64,000 bases of DNA from Bdellovibrio sp. (GCA_014376435.1 JACMRL010000015.1:62001-126000), one strand, 5' to 3'. Positions 26,351 to 35,575 are shown, counted from the first letter of the stretch. The notes: a model not told the origin generated them from the sequence alone. Made by a program: numbers and translations.

Positions 26351-27898
26351 ATGAGTAAAAAAGGAAAACTATTTTTAACAATTTCATTATTAAGTTTAAT
26401 TGCCCTGGGTGGTTTATTCTTCGCTATTAAAGTGTGGATGCCATTCATGTGGTTTTTATTAGTTCCTGTCCTGATCGGGATGATTGGCTGGATTGTGGTC
26501 GATCACCGTTCGATTCATGATTTTTTTGGGATGAAGACGACGAAGCAAGGCTTTAATATGGGCGCAATCATTTTAATCGCGCTAGTTTTTTTATGCGTGA
26601 TTAACTTTGTAGGTGCGCGCCACTACGGAACCTTTGATTTTTCAACCAACAATCTAAATACTTTATCTGAACAATCTAAAAAAATTCTAAAATCATTAGA
26701 CGCTGATTTAGAAGTAAAATTCTTTTACAAAAATGGTGCCGACAAAGTTGAAGAGAATAAAAAAGCTTTCCGTGATTTATTGAAGCGATACCAAGATGAA
26801 AGTACGCGCGTAAAACTTGAGTTCGTAGAAATGAATGAACGAGCTAAGTTATCGCAAGACTTCGGGGCTAATAAGGGTACAGGCGAAGGGTTTATCGATT
26901 ACAAAGGTAATAAAAATCGCATCGAAAATTATACGGAACAGGATTTTACCAACGCAATTATCAAAGTGACCCGCACGACTAAGAAAAATATCTTTTTCTT
27001 AGAAGGGCATAACGAACGTAATCTTGACCAAGAAAAAGACGAAACTTCTTTATTTGGCTTTAAACAACTGTTAGAGAAAAATTCTTACAACGTACAAAAA
27101 TTTTCTTTATCAACGGCTCCGCAAATCCCACTGAATGCGGATGCTTTAGTAATTGCTGATCCGAAACAGGGTTTTCAAGATTTTGAAGTAAAAGCGATCG
27201 AGGATTATTTAGTTCGCGGCGGAACATTAATGCTGGCCTTGGATGATAAAATTCCAAATGGTTTACAAAAAGTTGTCGCCAATCTTGGTATCGAGCTAGA
27301 AAATTTCTACGTATTTAATGTTTTCGATACCCCCATGGGTGCGGTGGTGAATGCACAGTCGCCAACGGTGGGCGTGCAATATTCAATGACTAGCGAAATT
27401 ACTCGTGTATTTGGCACGACTCAGATGACCGTGTTTAGACAACCGCATGCATTTAAAATTGCTGCGTCTTCAGACCGCATACGGGCCGAAGCGATAGTTA
27501 AAACTCCCGAAAATTCGGTCGCTTTAAAAAATCTAGATAGCCAAGACTACCAAGGAAAGCCTCAGGCTTATAACTTAGTAATTGAAATTAAAGGCAAATA
27601 CGCGAATAGCGATAAAGAATTTACCGTCGTGGCTTTTGCCGACACTGATTTTATGAGTAATATTTTATTATATCAGAATTTGAATCGTGATTTGGCTTTA
27701 AATACGATCGCTTCTTTAGCTAAAGAAGTTGATTTAATTGCGGTGACTCCAAAAGAAGCGTTAGCGACAAAACTTTCTTTATCTCCACCTGAATTTGCGC
27801 AGTTTTTTAAATTTACTGTTTTAGGTATTTTCTTTCCACTTCCGATTGTGCTGATGATAATCAGTTTAGTTTTATGGTTTAAACGGAGACATGCTTAA
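26351..27898 (+). CDS. GldG-like ABC-associated substrate-binding-fold protein
   Basis: The start is ATG 26351, with AGGAG (26341-26345) overlapping the preceding stop. The 515-residue product has two N-terminal helices (LFLTISLLSLIALGGLFFAI, FMWFLLVPVLIGMIGWIVV), a third near residue 75 and a C-terminal helix before KRRHA. The extracytoplasmic region between carries the GldG/IFT52-like fold: LNTLSEQSKKILKSLDADLE, DLLKRYQDES, FLEGHNER and DALVIADPKQGF, LVRGGTLMLALDD. It acts with the ABC pair; the ligand is unknown. The stop overlaps the next start (TAATG). Confidence 0.85.
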   Translation: MSKKGKLFLTISLLSLIALGGLFFAIKVWMPFMWFLLVPVLIGMIGWIVVDHRSIHDFFGMKTTKQGFNMGAIILIALVFLCVINFVGARHYGTFDFSTNNLNTLSEQSKKILKSLDADLEVKFFYKNGADKVEENKKAFRDLLKRYQDESTRVKLEFVEMNERAKLSQDFGANKGTGEGFIDYKGNKNRIENYTEQDFTNAIIKVTRTTKKNIFFLEGHNERNLDQEKDETSLFGFKQLLEKNSYNVQKFSLSTAPQIPLNADALVIADPKQGFQDFEVKAIEDYLVRGGTLMLALDDKIPNGLQKVVANLGIELENFYVFNVFDTPMGAVVNAQSPTVGVQYSMTSEITRVFGTTQMTVFRQPHAFKIAASSDRIRAEAIVKTPENSVALKNLDSQDYQGKPQAYNLVIEIKGKYANSDKEFTVVAFADTDFMSNILLYQNLNRDLALNTIASLAKEVDLIAVTPKEALATKLSLSPPEFAQFFKFTVLGIFFPLPIVLMIISLVLWFKRRHA

Positions 27899-29304
27899 TG
27901 AAAATTAAAACCACGGTCTTATTAGGCGCAGCGACAATGACTTTGGCACTAGCGGCCTATTTTTTTGATCATAAAAAACAAGAAATTAAATCGCAAAAGC
28001 AAGATGCAGACTCTCAGATTATTTATTTTAATCTTGACCAAATTAATATGTTTGAAATTCAAAAGAAAAAAGAAAAAATTGTTTTACAAAAAAGTGAAAA
28101 CGGTTGGACTTTGTTAGAACCTATCCAAGACCGCGCTGATAATACGCAAGTGGAAGATTTACTGAAAACTTTGACCACAGAAAAAATGATTACCTTCGCG
28201 AAAGAATCGGAAACTTTGACAGCTGCCGATTTAAAAGAGTTCGGTTTAGATGTGCCCGCCGCAGTCTATGTTTTTAAAAATAATGCCGGTAAGTCTGAAA
28301 AAATATCGGTAGGCACGCAGAAAAATTTTGAAGGAAATTCTTTTTTACGTATCGATTCAGACAACCGCGTTTTAGTGGCCGGCGCTAACTGGTTGGCTAA
28401 AGCCGATAACAACTTACTTTATTTTCGTGAGAAACGCTTATACCGAGGTAATTTAGGTGATATCACTTTGGTTATTGTTAAATCATTGCAAGATAAATTT
28501 GAATTAAAGCGGGTTGATAATGTGTGGGCCGCGACCGGACATGAGTTTTTGCTGGATCAAAACAAAGTACGTGAAATGTTACGTAGGATTTCAGAAACCT
28601 CGATTCAAGAATACGTTTTTGAAGGGGAGCCCTCAGCCAATGTACTAAAAGAAAAAGGCTTAATAAAAAGTCCGGTTGAACTACACTTAAATGCGGCGGA
28701 ATCTACATGGGCCGTTAGCATGAATCAAAATGAAAAAGAGCGCGCATTATTTGCCCTTACTGATCGACCCACAAGTTTCGTGCGCTTAGATATCACTGAA
28801 TGGGAATTTTTTGGAAATCTAAGTTTAGATAGTTTGCGTGACCGAACCACTTTAACTCGATTTAGTTTAGATGAAGTCAGAAAAGTTTATTTTAAATCTG
28901 ACAATAAGGAAGTTAGCTTTGTTAAAGAAGGTGATCTGTGGAAATTAGCAAGTCCACTTGCGGAAGGAAAAGTTTTTTCTGAAACTGAGCTAGTTAAATC
29001 GATTAATCGCTTACATGACTTTGAAATTTCTGAATTTGTTGATAAAGGATCGGAAGTCTTCAAAGGCTCTAATATGCTTATTTTAAAAACCGATTCAGAC
29101 CGTTTGGTTTACCAACTTAATTGGGGCCCCGAGCTTAAATTAAAAAGAAAAGGTGCCGAGAAAGATTACTTTTATGCCCGCACTCAACTAGATCCCCTAA
29201 TTTTTGCCGTTGAAAAATCTAAAATTCAAGCTTTAGGCTTTCAACAAATTATTCAAGATAGTCAGGTCACTTCCGGTGATATGACAAAGAAAGAAGAGCC
29301 CTAG
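27898..29304 (+). CDS. DUF4340 envelope protein
   Basis: The 468-residue protein has an N-terminal anchor or signal (TTVLLGAATMTLALAAYFF) and three related DUF4340 units, each with a pattern like VLQKSENGWTLLEPI, ELKRVDNVWAATG and SFVKEGDLWKLASPL. DUF4340 proteins are regular partners of GldG-like ABC systems. Start and stop overlap (TAATG) with the GldG-like gene show tight coupling. Its role is probably periplasmic, perhaps in handling the exported substrate, but nothing biochemical is known from the sequence. Confidence 0.82.
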   Translation: MKIKTTVLLGAATMTLALAAYFFDHKKQEIKSQKQDADSQIIYFNLDQINMFEIQKKKEKIVLQKSENGWTLLEPIQDRADNTQVEDLLKTLTTEKMITFAKESETLTAADLKEFGLDVPAAVYVFKNNAGKSEKISVGTQKNFEGNSFLRIDSDNRVLVAGANWLAKADNNLLYFREKRLYRGNLGDITLVIVKSLQDKFELKRVDNVWAATGHEFLLDQNKVREMLRRISETSIQEYVFEGEPSANVLKEKGLIKSPVELHLNAAESTWAVSMNQNEKERALFALTDRPTSFVRLDITEWEFFGNLSLDSLRDRTTLTRFSLDEVRKVYFKSDNKEVSFVKEGDLWKLASPLAEGKVFSETELVKSINRLHDFEISEFVDKGSEVFKGSNMLILKTDSDRLVYQLNWGPELKLKRKGAEKDYFYARTQLDPLIFAVEKSKIQALGFQQIIQDSQVTSGDMTKKEEP

Positions 29305-29306
29305 TT

Positions 29307-30320
29307 ATGTTAGGTACAACGATTCACGTTAAATCTCCAACCCGCGTAGATTTGGCGGGTGGAACACTAGATATGTGGCCGCTGTATAACTTTTTAGGGA
29401 GTGCGCTAACGATTAATTTAGCGATCGATATTTGGACAAAAGTTGAAATCAAACCTCGCGCGACAAGCGGAATTAAAATTCATTCACTCGATTTAAAAAA
29501 AGAATGGGAATTTAGTGAGTTCAGTACTTTTTTTTCTGCTCTTGATCCGTATTTACATCTATACCAAAAGGTATTTGAAAAATTTTCTGCTCCGTTAATA
29601 AATTTAAAATTTGGTTTTGAATTAATCACTTCTTCGGAAAGCCCCATCGGCGGCGGCCTGGGCGGTAGCAGTAGTCTGGTGATTTCAATTCTGAAGGCAA
29701 CTCATCAACTATTAGAAATAAAAATGCCTGCGACCGCAGACCTCGTATTTTTAGCTCACAACATTGAGGCCGAAATTTTGAAAACTCCGACGGGAACTCA
29801 AGATTATTTCCCGGCGGTGACCGGTGGGCTTAGTTTTATCGATTACACGGCGACCGGTACCAAGCAAACGTTGTTTCCGATTGCGGGAACTCCGCTGGAA
29901 GACCATTTTTTATTGGTTTACACCGGACGTTCTCACCATAGCGGTTTAAATAACTTCGAAGTTTTAAAATCCTGCGTGGAAGGGGATTTAAAAGTTTTAT
30001 CAGCACTAGAGAAAATTAAAGATATCGCGCTGAAAATGAAAGAATGCATTCAACAAAAATCTTGGCATGAATTACCAAAACTGTTTCAAATGGAATTTGA
30101 TGCCCGCATCGAATTGACCCCAGCCTTCAGCAGTCCAGAAATTGAAAAATTAGCAAAAATATGTGTGGCGGCGGGCGCGCTAGCGGTTAAAATATGTGGA
30201 GCGGGTGGAGGCGGCTGTGTTTTAGTTTGGGTGCCCCCTCAGCAGCGAGAAAGGGTGATTCAGGTATGTCAAAACGAAAAATTCCAATGTTTGAACGCTC
30301 GACCCGTAAACCCACTTTAA
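29307..30320 (+). CDS. GHMP-family small-molecule kinase
   Basis: The 337-residue GHMP kinase has motif 1 SPTRVDLAGGTLDMW, the ATP loop PIGGGLGGSSSLVISI near residue 115 and motif 3 KICGAGGGGCVLVW near the C-terminus. The closest recognisable groups are the heptose-7-phosphate kinase/fucokinase/galactokinase-like proteins that phosphorylate sugars. It begins two bases after the DUF4340 stop, so it is co-transcribed with the exporter genes, which raises the chance that the pathway concerns a sugar or polyol. The exact substrate cannot be read from the sequence. Confidence 0.85.
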   Translation: MLGTTIHVKSPTRVDLAGGTLDMWPLYNFLGSALTINLAIDIWTKVEIKPRATSGIKIHSLDLKKEWEFSEFSTFFSALDPYLHLYQKVFEKFSAPLINLKFGFELITSSESPIGGGLGGSSSLVISILKATHQLLEIKMPATADLVFLAHNIEAEILKTPTGTQDYFPAVTGGLSFIDYTATGTKQTLFPIAGTPLEDHFLLVYTGRSHHSGLNNFEVLKSCVEGDLKVLSALEKIKDIALKMKECIQQKSWHELPKLFQMEFDARIELTPAFSSPEIEKLAKICVAAGALAVKICGAGGGGCVLVWVPPQQRERVIQVCQNEKFQCLNARPVNPL

Positions 30321-31258
30321 GTTCTGCGAAAGTAGCGGGAAGTAAAGTCGCTGCAAGTAAAATGGCGACAGGTAAAGTTGCGGTAACTAAATCAAGTAAA
30401 TCGTTGCCGGTAAAACCTGAAGGTTCAACTACGCAAGTGATTCGCTTCGTTGGCGTATCACTGGGCGGCGGTAAATCCGATAAAGCGTGCATCGCTATTT
30501 TAGAATACTATCCAGCAAATAAAAAAATATTTTTATCACGTTTATTCGAAAAAATAAAATCCGAAGGTAATATTTCGGGCGATTCAAAGATTCACGAATT
30601 GATTGACCAAAATCACGAAGGAACAGAATACATTGCATTCGATACGCCGTGGAAATTGCCTAACTGTATGAACTGCACTCATAAATGCGGAGGCTTTGAA
30701 ACCTGCAAAGAGCCGCATATTTTATGGATGTGGAAACATTTTAATGAACATTCTAGTAAAAAGCGACCGAAGAAATTATTCACTCCGTATACTCAGCGCT
30801 GCATTGAAATGTATGTGCAAACTGAACTTGAAGAAACTTTTCACATGCATCACGCCATGGGAGCCAATTCAGCGCCGCTGTTAGCCAGAGCAAACTTTAT
30901 CCGCCGAAGAATTACCGGAGTAGAATGCATCGAAGTTTTTCCAAAATTAACTTTATGGCGAATGGGCAAAGCTTTAAAAATGATGAAGTCACAGTTGAAT
31001 GACCACCGCGCCGCATTTGGCGGAGACGAATCACGCGCTCAATTTTTACAAACATTAAACGATAACGACATCGCATTTATTTACACGCAAGATATGAAGC
31101 ATATGGTTGAAAATAACCACGCCTTCGAAGCTTTTTTATGTGGCTTCACCGCTTTTTTAAAATACAAAGGCGCAACGGAGAAAAGACCCAAAGACTTCCC
31201 CAAAAACGAAGACTGGATCGAGTTCCCAAAGGCTGATTTAAAGCTGAAAGATCTGTAG
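30266..31258 (+). CDS. DUF429 RNase H-fold protein
   Basis: The start ATG 30266 (MSKRKIPMFERSTRKP) overlaps the end of the GHMP kinase gene by 55 bases. The 330-residue product begins with a low-complexity basic segment of repeated AGSK/AASK units (residues 14-45). The globular part has IRFVGVSLGGGKSDKACIAI (first acidic strand), AFDTPWKLPNCMNC and HAFEAFLCGFTAF, as in DUF429 predicted nucleases. Four cysteines (CMNCTHKCGGFETC) form a possible metal site. Its catalytic activity is unproven. It is the last gene of the ABC/DUF4340/GHMP run. Confidence 0.7.
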   Translation: MSKRKIPMFERSTRKPTLSSAKVAGSKVAASKMATGKVAVTKSSKSLPVKPEGSTTQVIRFVGVSLGGGKSDKACIAILEYYPANKKIFLSRLFEKIKSEGNISGDSKIHELIDQNHEGTEYIAFDTPWKLPNCMNCTHKCGGFETCKEPHILWMWKHFNEHSSKKRPKKLFTPYTQRCIEMYVQTELEETFHMHHAMGANSAPLLARANFIRRRITGVECIEVFPKLTLWRMGKALKMMKSQLNDHRAAFGGDESRAQFLQTLNDNDIAFIYTQDMKHMVENNHAFEAFLCGFTAFLKYKGATEKRPKDFPKNEDWIEFPKADLKLKDL

Positions 31259-31271
31259 TACTTCCTAGTCA

Positions 31272-31335
31272 GTAATATCTGCCACGACTTCGACTAAACC
31301 CGCAAATTTTAATTTTAATTCCGTAATATCTGCCA
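31272..31335. repeat. 13-bp direct repeat beside the transposase gene
   Basis: GTAATATCTGCCA occurs at 31272-31284 and again at 31323-31335, a spacing of 51 bases, just downstream of the RAYT-like gene end. It may be a remnant of a REP-like target or chance; no hairpin was seen in either copy. Confidence 0.4.
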
Positions 31336-31341
31336 ATCCGC

Positions 31342-31872
31342 TCACGAGAGACCTCTAAGTCTTTGCTTCTGATACGGGATTTTCCCTTCGGCTTCTTTCT
31401 GATTCAAGATCACGTAGTTTCTAGCGATATTGTACGCCTTCCATCCTTTAATCACTCTAGTAAACGGCCTGGTTTTCCAAACGCTAGGGGTATCGGTCAC
31501 CCAGAATCCGTTGTTTTTCATCTGCTGCGCGATTTGACCTGCGACAACGCGAAAGAAATGTTGACCGAGAGATCTGCGTGTAAGCTTTATGATCAGGTGG
31601 ATGTGGTCACCGCAGATCGCAAGCTGATCTATCTTTACAAAGAAGCGTTTCGCGTAATGTTTAATAACGGAATTACAGATATGAAAACCCAGCGGTGACC
31701 GGAACCCGCGCTTGATCTTAGAACGATCTATTTTGAATACCAGATGAATCGCTTGCTTAGTCGATAACGGACGAGCTTTCCGCCCGCGCCGTTTATTTCT
31801 TAAAACTCCGCCATGAGAATCCTGAAATTTGTAGTTCACTTTTTCAAACGCGAACTGTCTTTGGTGACCCAT
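31342..31872 (-). CDS. RAYT-type (Y1/HUH) transposase
   Basis: ATG 31872 is chosen because AAGGAG sits seven bases upstream. The 176-residue protein has the HUH metal-binding motif CGDHIHLIIK near residue 93 and, near residue 150, a Tyr in YNIARNYVILNQ as the catalytic nucleophile. GGVLRNKRRGRKARPLSTKQ and HLVFKI open the domain as in REP-associated tyrosine transposases. Such genes are usually single-copy and domesticated, acting on REP hairpins. No IS200-like ends or clear REP hairpins are visible around it, only a 13-bp direct repeat downstream. It is flanked by ordinary genes. Confidence 0.85.
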   Translation of the reverse strand: MGHQRQFAFEKVNYKFQDSHGGVLRNKRRGRKARPLSTKQAIHLVFKIDRSKIKRGFRSPLGFHICNSVIKHYAKRFFVKIDQLAICGDHIHLIIKLTRRSLGQHFFRVVAGQIAQQMKNNGFWVTDTPSVWKTRPFTRVIKGWKAYNIARNYVILNQKEAEGKIPYQKQRLRGLS

Positions 31873-32020
31873 ACCCACGCTCCTTGGAAGAACCAAAGAT
31901 AAGTGCAAAGAAAAGTACAAAGCGTAGCTCTAATTAGCGTGTGATCAAGTTAGGGGGGTGATGAAAGACGGACTATATTTGTATGAATGCGCGTGGGATA
32001 TAAGGTTAAGTCGCGAATAT

Positions 32021-33166
32021 TTATGTCGTGCTTTGGAAGTCTCGCACCACGGGAAGTGGTTTGAATAATGAGCGCAGTTCTGGCAATTGCATAGGGACTT
32101 TGTCGAAGGCTTGAATCCAGGTCTCTGGGGTTTCCATGCATAGAAAAATATTCCACGCGGGATCTAATGACTTCATTTTTTTAATCATGAATTGAAACAT
32201 TTCTGATCTGATGGTGGCGTCGTAGCGTAACTTATTGCCTTCGGAAGCGAACATTTCTGCTCGGGTAACTAAGGAATCTAAACCGAATCTTTCACGCATC
32301 ATGTGGCGTTGCTCAGGCTGAAAGCGTAAAGTTCCTAGCGAGATGATATGCACGTCACTTGGTTTAAATTCGCGGTTTAATTCTTCGGCTAAAAATGAGT
32401 AGTTTTCTTTCCATTCGGGGTGCCAGATCATTGGGTCGATATGGAAAGCTACTTTAAAACCTTTCGCTCTACATTTTTTTGCGGCTTCAATGCGTTCGTC
32501 AAAGCGGGCTGTACCGTGTTCTTCGCGGTTGATAATGTACGGTGGGTTAATTGACCAGCTGACGACTGTGTTGCCAACGGAAGCCAGATCTAAAAATTGA
32601 TCAACATGATTTGATTTTGTTTTGAATTCTAAAGTCCACTTCGGATATTGATTCATGAATTCGATTAATTTACGCGAATACAAAGTTAGATGATCTAACG
32701 ACAATGAATCAATCACTTCACCAGTACCAACGCGGAAAGGTTGGTCGGGATGTAAATCGGCCATCTCTTTTAATTCACTTAAAGCCTGATCGATATTCGT
32801 AAAAATCTTCGACGTACGAGAATTTAAATAACTTTGTAAATAACAATAGCTGCAATTCATATTGCACTGGCTACCTAAATTTAAAACGTGGTAATTACAG
32901 CAAGTTAACGCTTTCTTCTGCGTGGCGCCGGGACAGCGTTTGAAGAATTGGCCTTTAAAAGTAGTTAGTAATAAAGTTTTTTTAGAATCGTTAAATTCAT
33001 CGGCCGTCATCATGCCTTTCTTATTTAAGGTATCAGCCAGCGAGGGATCAGTCTCATCAATCGATACAATGATTTCGCTGGGGTACAAACTTCGTACGCG
33101 TGCGGCCACTTCAGAATTTTCGGAAGTTTTATCAATATAAATACGGTTGAATACCGGAAGCATCAT
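32021..33166 (-). CDS. Spore photoproduct lyase-like radical SAM protein
   Basis: The 381-residue protein has the radical SAM cluster CNMNCSYCYL near residue 97, preceded by TCCNYHVLNLGSQ, and downstream FRVGTGEVIDSLSLD, WSINPPYI and a conserved FLCMETPETW near the C-terminus. The CME-P--W element and overall length match the SPL-like family. In Bacillus SPL repairs the thymine spore photoproduct; in non-sporulating bacteria relatives have unknown substrates. Its ATG overlaps the upstream gene stop (ATGATG), so the two are coupled. DNA repair is possible but inferred. Confidence 0.85.
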   Translation of the reverse strand: MMLPVFNRIYIDKTSENSEVAARVRSLYPSEIIVSIDETDPSLADTLNKKGMMTADEFNDSKKTLLLTTFKGQFFKRCPGATQKKALTCCNYHVLNLGSQCNMNCSYCYLQSYLNSRTSKIFTNIDQALSELKEMADLHPDQPFRVGTGEVIDSLSLDHLTLYSRKLIEFMNQYPKWTLEFKTKSNHVDQFLDLASVGNTVVSWSINPPYIINREEHGTARFDERIEAAKKCRAKGFKVAFHIDPMIWHPEWKENYSFLAEELNREFKPSDVHIISLGTLRFQPEQRHMMRERFGLDSLVTRAEMFASEGNKLRYDATIRSEMFQFMIKKMKSLDPAWNIFLCMETPETWIQAFDKVPMQLPELRSLFKPLPVVRDFQSTT

Positions 33167-33651
33167 TTCGAGATTTCTTCCTGCACGCGCTCTAACGACG
33201 CTAAAATTTTAGTTAAATCGGTTGAAGAGCTTACGAAAAGTTTTAGTTCGACGCCGGCGCGGTCTCCGCGTCTTTCGAATTTTACTTTTGAACCATAGGG
33301 CCACGGAAGTTTTTCTAGTTTAATTTTAAGATCGTCGTCGCGTAATGAAGTTTCAGGGTAACGAAGGCGACGTAGCGATTCTTTCCAGCTTTCAAAAATC
33401 AGCGGCTGAAAATTGTCGGACGTGACCGGTACCCCAGCGCCCCCGAATAAGGCCTCGTCATGACCCATCAGAATCAAATCGGTCAGAAGCTCTAAAGTTT
33501 GTAATCCCTCGGTAAAGCTGGGCTTTAAAGTAGCCATGTGGTCTGCGGCTTTTAAGAATAGATCTTCTTGTGAAGGAGTTTTAAGCGCTTTTTTAAATAA
33601 AAGGTCGCTATCTTTTAATTTTTTATCTACGGCCCAAGTCTTAAAATCCAT
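33163..33651 (-). CDS. Unknown protein coupled to the SPL-like radical SAM gene
   Basis: The 162-residue soluble protein has no signal peptide. Helical N-terminal half (LFLKAADHMATLKPSFTEGL), then DEALFGGAGVPVTSDNFQPL and a C-terminal strand region with RRGDRAGVELKLFVSSSTDL. No family was recognised. The overlap of its stop with the radical SAM start suggests that the two proteins act in one pathway or complex. Confidence 0.6.
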   Translation of the reverse strand: MDFKTWAVDKKLKDSDLLFKKALKTPSQEDLFLKAADHMATLKPSFTEGLQTLELLTDLILMGHDEALFGGAGVPVTSDNFQPLIFESWKESLRRLRYPETSLRDDDLKIKLEKLPWPYGSKVKFERRGDRAGVELKLFVSSSTDLTKILASLERVQEEISK

Positions 33652-33704
33652 AGTTATGTGCTAAACCATTTTCTTTCTTTTAGCAATTAGGCCATACTTA
33701 ATCT

Positions 33705-34781
33705 ATGGCCCACTGGAAGCAAAGATCGACTACAAACTTAGATATCGTTTATTTTGAGTATCAGCCGAAAGCTCAATTCGATAGCAATGCCGAGGTTTAT
33801 ATCTGGGATTTGGATAAAACCTACCTTGATACCTCAATTGATTCGTTTTCCGCTTTGTTTAAGACGATCTTTGAGAAAGCCTTCACGAAAAAAAATGTGC
33901 CCGGCACCCCCAGTTTGATCAGAAGTTTGTCGCGTTACCGTAAGAAGCATTTTAACGAAGTTGATTTTCCGCTGTATTTTGTGTCGGCTTCGCCTCCGCA
34001 GATGGAGTCTAAGGTCTACGAGAAATTTTTGATTGATGATATTCATCCAATCGGGATGTTTTATAAAGATAATTTGCGCAATTTAGTGCCGAAAAGATTT
34101 TTGTTTTTGAAAAAACAAGTGGGTTACAAAGTGCAGTCACTTTTGCAATTACGCACGCGTTTATCAAAAGACGTACGCATGATTTGTTTTGGCGATGATT
34201 CTGAATCAGACGCCACGATTTATAATTTATTTTCAGATATTTGTTCACGCCGCCATACGGAAAATGAACTGACTCAGTTGCTAGAAGATCTAGGCGTTAG
34301 CTATAGCCAAATCGACGAAATTTTACGCCTACAATCGATTATTCCGATTCAAGATCCGGTGGAAAAAATTTATATTAATTTAGCGACCGATACTGATCCG
34401 GAATATTATTTAAAATTCGGCCGCAGAACTTTTCCAACTTACAATACTTTTCAAGTGGCGTTAGATCTGGTGCAAGATCAGCGTTTATCACTGGAAGAAT
34501 TAGGTACCATCGTCGATGTGTTGGCGACAAAGTACGGGCAAACGCATGAGCAATTAATTTTATCTTTTGAAGAATTAATTCGCCGTCGTATCCTAGGTTT
34601 ATCAAGTTTTGAAATGATAAAAAATTATTTTATCGAAAAAAATATGCTGACCTATTCATGGAATTCGAAGGTTGAGCCTTTGAAAGAAAAAGAGATCGAT
34701 CAAGGTCACGTTTATGAATTAGACGGAATGTTTGAACCTTGGATTCCGCGTCACATTGATTATATCAACGATTACCGCTAG
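33705..34781 (+). CDS. HAD-fold protein, App1/DUF2183-like
   Basis: The 358-residue protein contains HAD motifs: DxD in VYIWDLDKTYLDTS near residue 27, Ser motif LYFVSASPPQM near 87, and the acidic motif ICFGDDSESDATIY near 158. The layout resembles the phosphatidate phosphatase App1 catalytic domain (DUF2183). The C-terminal third is helical (EELGTIVDVLATKYGQTHEQ) and unassigned. It is divergent from the radical SAM pair with 53 bases between starts. Confidence 0.68.
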   Translation: MAHWKQRSTTNLDIVYFEYQPKAQFDSNAEVYIWDLDKTYLDTSIDSFSALFKTIFEKAFTKKNVPGTPSLIRSLSRYRKKHFNEVDFPLYFVSASPPQMESKVYEKFLIDDIHPIGMFYKDNLRNLVPKRFLFLKKQVGYKVQSLLQLRTRLSKDVRMICFGDDSESDATIYNLFSDICSRRHTENELTQLLEDLGVSYSQIDEILRLQSIIPIQDPVEKIYINLATDTDPEYYLKFGRRTFPTYNTFQVALDLVQDQRLSLEELGTIVDVLATKYGQTHEQLILSFEELIRRRILGLSSFEMIKNYFIEKNMLTYSWNSKVEPLKEKEIDQGHVYELDGMFEPWIPRHIDYINDYR

Positions 34782-34792
34782 CCCGTATATCT

Positions 34793-35572
34793 CTATTCAA
34801 ATCTCATTGGGAAAACCGTGGTCACGGCCGCGCCGCTGAAAGATTTAAATTGCGTACGCGCCACTACTTCCATTACGCAAGAATTAAAATTATTATCGCT
34901 GATTTCAGATTTAGAAATTTCAATTTGCGTGGTTTGGCCTTGGCGTTCGATCGTAAATGAAATTAAAACTTGCCCACGAGCGGCCGAGTTTTTTTGTAAA
35001 GCTTGCCCGTAACATTTAAAGAAATCAGATTTTTTTGCGTTCAGCATGGACTCGATTTCAAATTGCGTGATTTGCGATTTATTATCTTTTTCAGGTAGTG
35101 GATCTTTTAGTTTAGATAAATTTTTACGGTCGGCTAAAGCAAAATCAACCGCACTTAGTAATTGGCCATCTTTACGAATCCAGAACGAAGGCGCACGGCC
35201 AAATTTTTCAACGACAATCTCTCCCGCGCGAACGACGACTAACGGATGACCATTTTCTAAAGTATCGATTAAAATTTCTGATTTTTCTGACAGACGAAAT
35301 TGACCTTCGTTTGCCCATTGTACTAAGACATCTGAATTTTCTTCGGTACGTAGAATATCGCGTGCGTAGAAAGATAAATTTAATTTTGCAGAAACCGGGG
35401 CGGGCATTTGATTATTAACGATGGTCACTTGACCCGTTTTTTCAGCTAAATAAGCTAACGGGGCCTCTTTGCGAGAGGGTGAAAAGCCACCCTGCGGACC
35501 CCAGATTGAGATGATGACTAAGAAAGCGCCAAAAATAAGAAGCCCTGGCACAATCCATTTTTTATCAAACAT
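34793..35572 (-). CDS. FecR-like/AgmX C-terminal-domain membrane protein
   Basis: The 259-residue protein has one N-terminal helix (WIVPGLLIFGAFLVIISIW), a FecR-like beta region around residues 40-130 (KTGQVTIVNNQMPAPVSAKL, RAGEIVVEKFGRAPSFWI) and a C-terminal AgmX/PglI/TonB-like domain (FFKCYGQALQKNSAARGQVL, then VARTQFKSFSGAAVTTVFP). Two cysteines in the C-terminal domain (KCYGQ and NSCVMEV) are those expected to pair in AgmX-type domains. It begins three bases after the secG stop, so it shares the secG transcript. A role in envelope transport is plausible but unproven. Confidence 0.75.
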   Translation of the reverse strand: MFDKKWIVPGLLIFGAFLVIISIWGPQGGFSPSRKEAPLAYLAEKTGQVTIVNNQMPAPVSAKLNLSFYARDILRTEENSDVLVQWANEGQFRLSEKSEILIDTLENGHPLVVVRAGEIVVEKFGRAPSFWIRKDGQLLSAVDFALADRKNLSKLKDPLPEKDNKSQITQFEIESMLNAKKSDFFKCYGQALQKNSAARGQVLISFTIERQGQTTQIEISKSEISDNNFNSCVMEVVARTQFKSFSGAAVTTVFPMRFE

Positions 35573-35575
35573 TGA

